22,320 bases of DNA from Sphaeroforma arctica JP610. Taxonomy: Eukaryota > Opisthokonta > Ichthyosporea > Ichthyophonida. The notes beneath the pieces were generated by a model that ran no database searches, had not been told where the DNA came from, and was given only the letters and a program-made list of their open reading frames with translations. Shown in pieces: positions 9,205 through 19,553 of the stretch (within the stretch, counting starts at the first letter, position 1; every line of letters begins with the position of its first letter). Location: NCBI RefSeq assembly GCF_001186125.1, contig NW_014040546.1, forward strand, positions 235,431-257,750, read 5' to 3'. The position numbers were made by a program, and so were the translations under genes.

Positions 9205-9690
9205 AGGCGTCTCCGCATAGCACCTTCAAGGGGTGAAGCATATCGCCTCCAAGGGGAGAAGTTGTACACCCACAACTACTGGGCATGCAGCCCATCCCAC
9301 ACCCAGCAGCCGTCCACATAGGCCACAGCGTCTATCTACCTCAGCTGGCCATGACTGGGATCGAACTGTACCGAACATCCATAAGTACACCAAGAGGCTG
9401 TCCTCCGCAAAATATGAGCGATCAACGTCATGGCGTCTCTGCATAGCACCTTCAAGGCATGCAGTAGTACACCCACAACTACCGTGTATGCTGCCCATCC
9501 CAAACCCAGCAGCCGCCCACGTACTAAGTGTTGGGCCTTTCCAGGGTCTATCTCTATGCCTTCCTTCTGTAGGTACTACCTATCACAGGAAAGGTGCCTT
9601 GCCCACTATCACTCACGGCATGGACAGCCGAGTCTATCTCAGCTGGCTATGGCGGGTACTGAACGGAGCCGAAAGTCCATATTTGTTGCA
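9205..9690. repeat. Diverged direct duplication, two copies
   Basis: Copy A (about 9205-9385) and copy B (about 9430-9685) share, in order, GCATAGCACCTTCAAGG, CACCCACAACTAC, GCCCATCCCA(C/A)ACCCAGC, then TCTATCT..CAGCTGGC and GAACxGxxCCGAAxxTCCATA. Copy B has about 80 bp extra in the middle. I see no terminal inverted repeats or coding capacity to name an element. A near-palindrome around CCCCGGG lies just before it at 9010-9030. Confidence 0.65.
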
Positions 9691-9955
9691 CGGGCGTTCC
9701 TCTGCAGTGTATGAATGTATTGGCCCCTCAGTTCAGAGTAGTTGAGTGCTGTCTGCTGATATAAATCCAGAGCAGCGATACAATCCGCACTATCACATAC
9801 CCAGCAACGCACTTGTAGGCAATCAAAGTCCTTTTGGGTCAGTTTCAGTCCAGTCTTGCAACAACCGGGACCTTCCACGCACCACCTGACACTCCAGAGC
9901 AGTCTGTGCGCGGAAAAGGTGGTTGCCAGTTGCCCTCTTTATCTCGAGAGATGTG

Positions 9956-10024
9956 TTTGTGTATATATATATACACACACACACACATATATATGTATAT
10001 ATATGCGTGTACATATATATGTGT
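9956..10024. repeat. Compound (TA)n(CA)n(TA)n microsatellite
   Basis: TGTGTATATATATATACACACACACACACATATATATG and similar, just downstream of the Hsp40 stop codon, probably in its 3' flank. The same compound type recurs in several introns of that gene. Confidence 0.9.
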
Positions 10025-10201
10025 GGTTGTGTGGTTGCGCACGAATCTACGAATCGAATGCGTGAGCGATCATGTTCAACACCCATTTCTATTGGGAAGG
10101 CACTGAACTCGCCCATGTAGGCGTCCCCACACCCATCTCCATACACCCACTCTCACCACAAAGACAAGTGCACATGCACACACTCTTCTCCTAACACCTG
10201 T

Positions 10202-11841
10202 CTACTGTGCCTGGCAATCCCGTTGCTGTTGGTGGCCGATCCCTCCGCCGTGCTGGTTCATATAACTACCAAAGGAATCACCATCACCCATAGGGCCCAT
10301 CATCTCACTCGACGGCACACTGGTCAGAGACGCTCGCCCGCGGTACATATGCATGGCATCTCCTAAGTTCACCTGTCGCGTGCCGTGTGAGGGGGTGTGG
10401 TTATCCATTGTTGGGCGCGAGTTGTACTGTCCGGAAAGTTCGGAACCTCCGTCTGAGTCCTCCATTTCTTGCAACTCGAACTCGCCTGGGTGCACCTCTT
10501 CGTCATCGCGTGGGGCCGGTAGGTCTGGCCTTGGCGGCAGCAGACCCTCCAGCATGGCCTATAATGTATGAGGAAGGGAAAGGATGTTATATACATATAT
10601 ATGATGAGGAAAGAAAAGGTTGTTATAAATATATATATATATATATAGATACTTGGGTTGTAGGAGGTTCAAAGTTAAAATATACAGAATAAACAGTAAA
10701 ATTTTATACTTTGTGTCTTAGGAGTGTAGCGTACTCTGCCTATTTGAGAGCGAAGAAGGTAAACATGTCATCACAACATCTAAGTACAGATGGGGTGCTG
10801 TGTGTATCTCTATGAAGAGGAATGGCTGAGGGAGAATGTGACAACGATTGCAGATATGTATTATGAGCGTATGGTATTGAATGCAGACCAACACAGAGAA
10901 TCTGAATGTATGTGTATGTATGTGTATGTATGTGTATATGTTATATATGTATGAGTATGGGTATGGGTTCGAGTTTAAGTATGAGTATGAGTACGAGTAT
11001 GAGTATGAGTATGAGTATAAGTATAAGTACGAGTACGAGTATGCTATGTGTATGCAAGTGCTCAGTCCAGAACTCCTGACCCCAATATCTGCATGCATAT
11101 CCTGTGCATGTCATGTATATCTTACAATGGACAAGATGACTACATATGAATAACACAGCCCACCACAGGCAATGCGTCTGACCATAGTCACGTACAGACA
11201 CACTACACACTACCATGCATACAATACGTTACATTACAGACAGGTATGAGACCACATTCACGTACACGTACAAAAACACTACACACTACCATGCATAACA
11301 ATACGTTACATTGCAGACAGGTATGAGACCACAGTCACGCACACTACCATGCATAACAATACGTTACATTGCAGACAGGTATGAGACCACAGTCACGTAC
11401 ACGCACACTACACATTACACACCACCATGCATAACAATACGCTACATTACAGACGGGTATGAGATTACAGTCACGTACGCGTACACGCACACTACACACC
11501 ACCATGCATTACAATACGATACATTGTAGAGAGCCATTCAACCGTTAGTCTAGTCACACACGTACCATACTGGCCTCGTCCGCAAAGTTGTCTGGCGGAA
11601 ACATAACAGTGAACTCAACAATCAATCGCCCATGCTTGCCAGGGCTCCCCCTGATTGGCATACCCAGTCCAGGTATACACCTTCGATGGCCTAAAAATAA
11701 AATGGTAGCAACGGGTTAGCAACGAGTACGCTATATGCGACTGGTCAGCGAATCGAGGGAGGATTGACTTCGATTGCGGTTAGCGGTACGGTTAGAATTG
11801 AGGTGATTTATGTATATACAACAAAGACAAGTTACTGATGA

Positions 11842-11877
<36 letters not shown>

Positions 11878-12943
11878 GTATACATAAACGTACATGAATG
11901 TATACACTGCAGTAAAATACCGCCCACGTACAGCCATTCATTCCGTACCTTCCGTTGTGACTTGCCCAGGCGCACACGTGACGGCAAGTTTCTTGTTGTT
12001 GACAAAGGTGATGTAGCGTGTAAACCCACACAGCGCTTCCACTAGCATAATCTCTAACGTGGTGCACAGATCATCGCCCTTCCGCCTGAACCGGAGATTC
12101 TCTCGCTCTTGTAACACCACCACTATATCAGCCTCGGGTCGCCCTGCAGCCTGCGAAGGAGACGTGTGTGTGAGCTTAGTATAGCGAGACAACGTGTGTG
12201 TGTGAGCTTGGTATAGCGAGATAATGTGTGTGTGAGCTTGGTATAGCGAGATAATGTGAGTGTGCGAGCTTGGTATAGCGAGATAATGTGTGTGTGAGAG
12301 CTTGGTATAGCGAGATAATGTGTGTGTGGGCTTGGCATAGTAGGATTATGGGTGTGTGTGAGCTTGGTATAGCGAGAGAATGTGTGTGTGAGCTTGGTAT
12401 AGTGAGAAAACTGTGTGTGTGTGTGTGGTTGTGTCCGTACCTCCCATGTATATGCCCCACAGACGCGCTAGTAAAGCGACGATTACATTTCTTCAACTAG
12501 ACGGTTGGTTGTGAACAGATGTATAGGAATACCTTATTAGACACCCCAGGCCGGTGATATGATGGGCTGGGATTGAGAGTACATGCACACGTGTATGCTT
12601 GTAGCTACACCACTGAATTCACTGCATGCTTCATGTTCCTACATTCAATGCTGATGCAGCGCATGTGCACACTTGAGAATGGGTTGGAACTGGCTGCAAG
12701 CAACGGCACGTGATAGTGATGTGTCATTCATTGTTGTTCTTGAAACCACGAGTATTGTCCCATTAGTGTAAGTGCTATTGACCTAACAGGCACATGTACT
12801 TTATCTTCTGAGAATGTGCTCTGACTACATAGGAAGGGGTCAAAGACATACATGATACCTTGATTACATCACGCACACGTTTGAGTAAAGACAGACAGCA
12901 CGTGCACATAAAGACATGTACATACATAGACATAGACAAAGAC

Positions 12944-12975
<32 letters not shown>

Positions 12976-15900
12976 AAGATATATGTATATGCAAGATATA
13001 CACGAAGGTATAGTACAGAATACACGGTCAGATTCTGATCATCCACGTGGATGTGTATGTGGCACGTTTTGGTTGTGTGCAATGGTGTGTATACACATAC
13101 TTGTTGGTCGCCTTGGGCCTCCAGTGTTATCCTATCACCATCTTTCATTCCCGGTTCAACAGAGATTGAGAGTATATTCCGTTCTGTGCACGGAACCAAT
13201 ACGATCAAAGCAATGAGATGTGAATAGTTGCCGGTGGCGAAAAAAAATAATGCTATTGTAAACCCTAAACACCGTTAACCAGATCAGAAAGCAGCAGAAT
13301 AAGATCTGAGAGCAACATAACCAACCAATATACCCAGATTTGAAACCAACATAGCCAGATCAGAAAGCAGCAGAATAAGATCTGAGAGCAACATAACCAA
13401 CCAATATACCCAGATTTGAAACCAACATAGCCAGATCAGAAACCAATATAACCAAATCTGACACAAACGCAACAAGATCTGATACCAAAACAACAAGATC
13501 TGACACCAACATAATCAGATCTAAAACCAACATTACCAGATCTGATACCCATAACCAGATCTTAAACTAACATAGCCAAATCTGAAACAGGCATAAGCAG
13601 ATCTGAAACCGTAACTAGATCAGAAACCAACGTAACCATATCTGATACCAACATAATCAGATCTGAAACCAATATTACCAGATCTGATATCCCAAATCAG
13701 ATTTCAAACCAACATAAGCAGATTTGAAAGTAGCATAGGCAGATCTGAAACTAACGTAACCAGATCTGACACCAACATAACCAGATCTGAAAGCAACAGG
13801 GCCAGATCTGAAAGCAACATAAATAGATCTGAAAGCAGCATAACCAGATCTGATACCAACGTAACCAGATCTGACATTAACATAACCAGATCTGAAAGCA
13901 ACATAAATAGATCTGAAAGCAGCATAACCAGATCTGACACCAACATGAACAGATTTGACCAACATAACCAGATCTGAAAGCAACATAAATAGATCTGAAA
14001 GCAGCATAACCAGATCTGATACCAACATAAACAGATTTAACCAACATAACCAGATCTGAAAGCAACATAAATAGATCTGAAAGCAGCATAACCAGATCTG
14101 ATACCAACGTATCCAGATCTGACACCAACATAAACAGATTTGACCAACATAACCAGATCTGAAACCAACATAACCAGATCTGAAACCAACAGGACCAGAT
14201 CTGGAAGCAACATAAATATATCTGAAACCAGCACAACTAGATCTGATATCAACGTAATCAGATATGACACCAACATAACCAGATCTGAAAGCAGCATAAC
14301 TAGCTCAGATACCAACGTAACACCAACATAAACAGATTTGACCAACATAACCAGATCTGATACCAACGTAACCAAATCTGAAACCAACGTAACCAGATGT
14401 CATACCAGCATAACCAGATCTGAAACCAACATAACCAGATCTGATACCAACATAACCAGTTCTGAAAGCAACATAACAAGACCTGAAACCAACATAACCA
14501 GATCTGAAAGCAACATAGATATATCTAAAACCAGCACAACTAGATCTGATACCAACGTAACCAGATGTCATACCAGCATAACCAGATCTGAAACCAAATC
14601 TGATACCAACATAACCAGATCTGAAAGCAACATAAACCAGATCTGAAAGCAACATAACCAGATCTGAAAGCAACAGGACCAGATCTGAAATCAGCATAAC
14701 TAGATCTGATACCAACGTAACCAGATCTGACACCAACATAAACAGATTTGACCAACATAACCAGATCTGATACTAACATAACCAGATCTGAAAGCAACAT
14801 AACCAGATCTGAAAGTAACATTACCAGATCTGAAACCAGCATAACCAGATCTGACCAACATAACCAGATCTGATACCAACATAACCCGATCTGAAAGCAG
14901 CATAACCAGATCTGAAAGCAACAGGACCAGATCTGAAAGCAACATAAATATATCTGAAGCCAGCACAACTAGATCTGATACCAACGTAACCAGATATGAC
15001 ACCAACATAACCAGATCTGAAACCAACGTAACCAGATCTGACACCAACATAACCAGATCTGAAACCAACGTAACCAGATGTGATATCAACATTACCAGAT
15101 CTGAAAGCAACGATACCAGATCTGAAACCAGCACAACTAGATCGGATACCAACGTAACCAGATATGACACCAACATAAACAGATCTGACACCAACATAAC
15201 CAGATCTGAAACCAACGTAACCAGATCTGACACCAACATAACCAGATCTGAAACCAACGTAACCAGATCTGATACCAACATTACCAGATCTGAAAGCAAC
15301 ATAAATATATCTAAAACCAGCACAACTAGATCTGAAACCAACGTAACCAGATCTGACACCAACATAACCAGATCTGAAACCTACGTAACCAGATCTGACA
15401 CCAACATAACCAGATCTGAAACCAACGTAACCAGATCTGATACCAACATAACCAGATCTGAAACCTACAAAACCAGATCTGAAGTCAACATTACCAGATC
15501 TGAAGCCAACATTACCAGATCTGAAACCAGCATAACCAGATCTGAGTCCAGCGTAACAAAATCTAAAGCAACACCAACATTACCAGATCTGAAACCAGCA
15601 TAACCAGATCTGAGACCAGCGTAACCAGATCTAAAGCAACACCAACATAAACAGATCTGAAACCAACACCACTAGATCTGGAACGGACACAACCAAATCT
15701 GAAAACAATATATGCCATGCGAGAATAATAAAAACATCTCCAACTCAGATAGTGAACTATTACACTTAACAAAGTGGAGGTGTAACAAGGTAAACTTAAT
15801 AGGTAACTAGCCGTATGTACCAGTGCATACGCTCTTGCTATGACTTAGCCGACAATCCGTGAGAACATCGCACACGCTATTCATACATAGCTAGTACTTG

Positions 15901-18900
15901 TAGCCATTGCATGAGGAACCAACGCCCATCGCTGCCGACAAACCAACCCAGCATAAACATAAGCCAGTAGCACTATGTTGCAATGCATTATAATGACAGC
16001 CAGGTAGCTCTGGCTTGATTGTGCACACCAACACACTCTAATCACGTGCGCATCCATTCGTACCTGTAACTAATTTCTTTCCTGAACACGCTTGGCAACA
16101 CATATCCTTTTGGATCACAAACCCATTGCCCTGGCATTGTTTACATGTCTGACTCATCTGTGGACGGCGAATGGGAAGGAGTTTCAAGATTACAAAAATA
16201 GAAATGGAAAATAAAATTAGGATTCAGGAAAGTTGAAGCCAATATTTTAATCACAAAGCTATTTCCCTGGCATCCCTTACACGTCTGATTTATCCGTGGA
16301 TGCCAAGCGATATTGGTGAGGTTATAGAAGTTCCAGAGTTTTAAAGTGTAAGGGGTTTGCGTTTTTAGTTCAGACATAGCCTCCTAACAAAAAAAGAAAT
16401 GGTTGAGAGAGAGCGAGAGGACATCGTGAATCCCACAACTTACGGAATGATCTACACCCTGTGATTCACAGGGTTCAATATGTATGGGCTTATAGTTAAA
16501 AAAATTACGATAAGGCAACCATTTAAAAGCATATTCACGTTTTCAGGCCGTCGCCTATTACAAGCCCTGGCTACGGAGCCGAGTCCATGTAACGTATGCT
16601 GATGTACTGATTCGAAAGCGTGTCCACGCTATACGCATTGAAGCCCCCCCCCCCCCACCCACATATATATATATATATTATCATTGGTCTGATTCGAACT
16701 TGTCTACATACAAATTGACATATTATTTGAGCAAAAAATAGCCTCAAATGAAATCTATAAGCAAACTCGACCACAAACAGCTATAAACCAGGCTATTGTC
16801 AAGCATAACTACAGCAAAACCTAGTCCACATTTAGACTGGACTACATACAATTTGACACCCCGATTACATACAAATTGAAACCTTGACGGGGCAATTTGA
16901 GTCCTAATTTCCAGCAATCCCTTGCCCGTGCATGCATTACACGACACCAACGCTCCTTGACCGCCACCATTCCCCTATATACCACATGTGTGGTTGAAGT
17001 TTGAGAAAAAACAAGGTTTATTGTGTTAGTACAGAAATAAAACCCTGATTAGAAAACCGCTCGAATATAGTGTTAGAAGAATGGGAACACCAGGGTTTAC
17101 AATGTAATAATAGCACTAGGAATATTCTTTGCTGCATACTTGTAATTGCGTGACAACCTATATCCACAACACGTTTAAACAGAGGAAATACATAACAGTC
17201 AAGGTACTTATATATCGCACATGCGAGGTAGCCCCATGCCTGCTGCGCTTAATGCGTTTGAACGCACGAAGGTCCGTTGTGCTGGATAGCGTACTGCGAG
17301 GTTTATTCATTTAGTGCACGCCTTGAAAATACACTAACGCTTTCGCAACATGCTGTAACAGTCGGCAATTGCAACAGCATCGGATGTGAGTAAATGGGAG
17401 TGTCTCTCGGGCACCAGATAACTATGTTCTGTTTTCCTGCGCTATACCCTGTTCTATCTGAGCCAGGATTGCTGCAGTCGCCTGGCAACCCCTTGCTATA
17501 AGTAATCGGTATCGTGCATCGATAGTCCACATGCACACACGCACACAAACATATATATATGCATACATACTTACATCCAGGTACATATATAAATATCCTA
17601 CATACATACATGGATACATATTTTTATATAGATAGATTTAGACATACTCGTACATTACATATAGATACATAGATACACACACACACATATATATATATGT
17701 ATATGCGTACATATACGTATATATTGCCTCGGGCACTGGAAATTAACGAGTTGTGCCGTAGTCAGAGGTGCAATAAGAGGTCACGTAACGCCACTTGCAT
17801 GTATATCCGCATGGCGCATTGTATGTGCTTTCGTTGGCCTACGTGGGTGCTAGCTCTCTCGCACACAGCACACCAGACACTCTAAGCTAAAGGCACCAAC
17901 ATAAACACATGTGTACGTATATGTACATACACATCCGCGTATGTATGTGTATGTGTGTGTGACAATACATCAGAACACAAGCCTACATACCGCGCATGCT
18001 TTGCAGGCTACAGAGCGTTGTATGGCTATCTTGTTGACTGCGCCTGTATACAGTGCTTCTAGCGTAACTCTGTGCACGTGGTGCACTATGCGACTGTTGC
18101 GACGATTGGCTCTGCTGGTGGGCGGCACGAAGCCTTCGATGATGTCTATGTCTGCAACGGTGCAGAATAAAAGCTATTTTTAGAACCGTTACTCATAGAA
18201 GGGATATTTTTTAGAACGGTTATTCATAAGAGGTATATTTTTTGAACGGTTGTATTTAGGCATGACCCTCTGGATAGACTCTCTCCTAAATTTACGATTT
18301 GTCGTAGAGAGAAATTTGATTTCCGTCCCAGACCCTAGTCCAGAGGGCCAGGTTTTAGGTGCAGGTTTTAGGTGCGGTATGTACTGCGCAAGTACATTGT
18401 TACGCGTACACAGGGTCTAGCCACTACAAGTTGCGTGGAATGCCGTGGTTAGTAACAGCCGGTACTGTGCTGGGCAGGACTGAACGTGTTACGGAGATAG
18501 GCGGAACACACAGGCAGAAACAGATAACCGACATCGCAACAAGCAAGCACCCAACAACACCAAAGGTTGTCGCAGAAGGACATTGCGTCCGTGCTGGGCG
18601 TGTAAGTGATGTGTGTGTATGGGATAGTGTGCACTGCTTGAGGCGGGTGTCTTATAACCTCACTCTCTACACCCGCAGGTGGACAGGTGTGGCCCGACAC
18701 ACACACCTACACGTCTCCTGGTGCACCCAATCCTCTGGACACAAGCCTACACATTGACGCACCCATGTTCACATACACACTTGTACAGGTCTATGGATAT
18801 CCCACATGATCGCATGCCCACAAAGGTATAAGCACATGTGGTTAGAACCCTAAACCCTAATCTTCATATGGGATGTGAGCGCAGCAGACAACGTACTTGG

Positions 18901-19520
18901 TCCAAATATCTCACTGAACATTTTCCGCGCGTATGCCTGCTTAGCAGCAGGAGTCCGTTCGGTACTTGCTTTGTCGGTCACAATACCCGTCCTAGGGGGC
19001 AGGGAGAGTCAGGTAAGTTATAAATAGAGCACACGAACTTACCTATTGCGCTGTGTAGGTAGGGGGTGTGTAACGGATATTTTTATCGGGGTGGAAAACG
19101 AACTCGCCGTATGCATGTGTTGTAGGGACGGCAGCGCACGCCCAGCAACAAACTTTTGAACTGTCATATATGACACACTATGACACAGGCATGAAGCTAC
19201 TGAACAGGGAAGCAATACATCACAAATTGAACGCAACTGACACGAGATAACACTTGGAGTTTACAATAAAACTCATGAGCAGGCATACGTGTGGATGAGA
19301 GCATGATTGGGATTGGCTATTTAAACGATTGATACGTGTCAATGTGAGGGGGTTTCAACTATGTATTACACTTATGCAGAGTTTCTAAAGAGGAATTCAC
19401 ACTCACACACAAGCACAAAAACACACACACAGATATATATATATATATATATGATACATATATACATACACACACACACACACAGATATATATATATATA
19501 TATATGATACATATATACAT

Positions 19521-19553
<33 letters not shown>

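Noticed and set aside
9335-9372. tRNA-like words (GGGATCGAAC, CAGCTGGCCA) resembling B and A boxes
   Set aside because: On the minus strand the B-like word comes before the A-like word, and no cloverleaf forms.
9233-9745. 170-codon plus-strand frame
   Set aside because: It spans both copies of the diverged duplication, low-complexity in Ser/Pro/His, with no family features. The minus strand is open there too.
13284-15772. Many overlapping open frames of 63 to 221 codons with heptads such as MLVSDLV on the minus strand and TRSETNI on the plus strand
   Set aside because: They are a by-product of the 21-bp repeat (a multiple of three keeps all frames open) inside an Hsp40 intron flanked by exons that splice in frame.
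18846-18860. CCCTAAACCCTAA, with similar short words near 2719 and 13261, as telomeric sequence
   Set aside because: Only one or two units each, inside genes or beside them. Too short to call an interstitial telomere or to settle the lineage.
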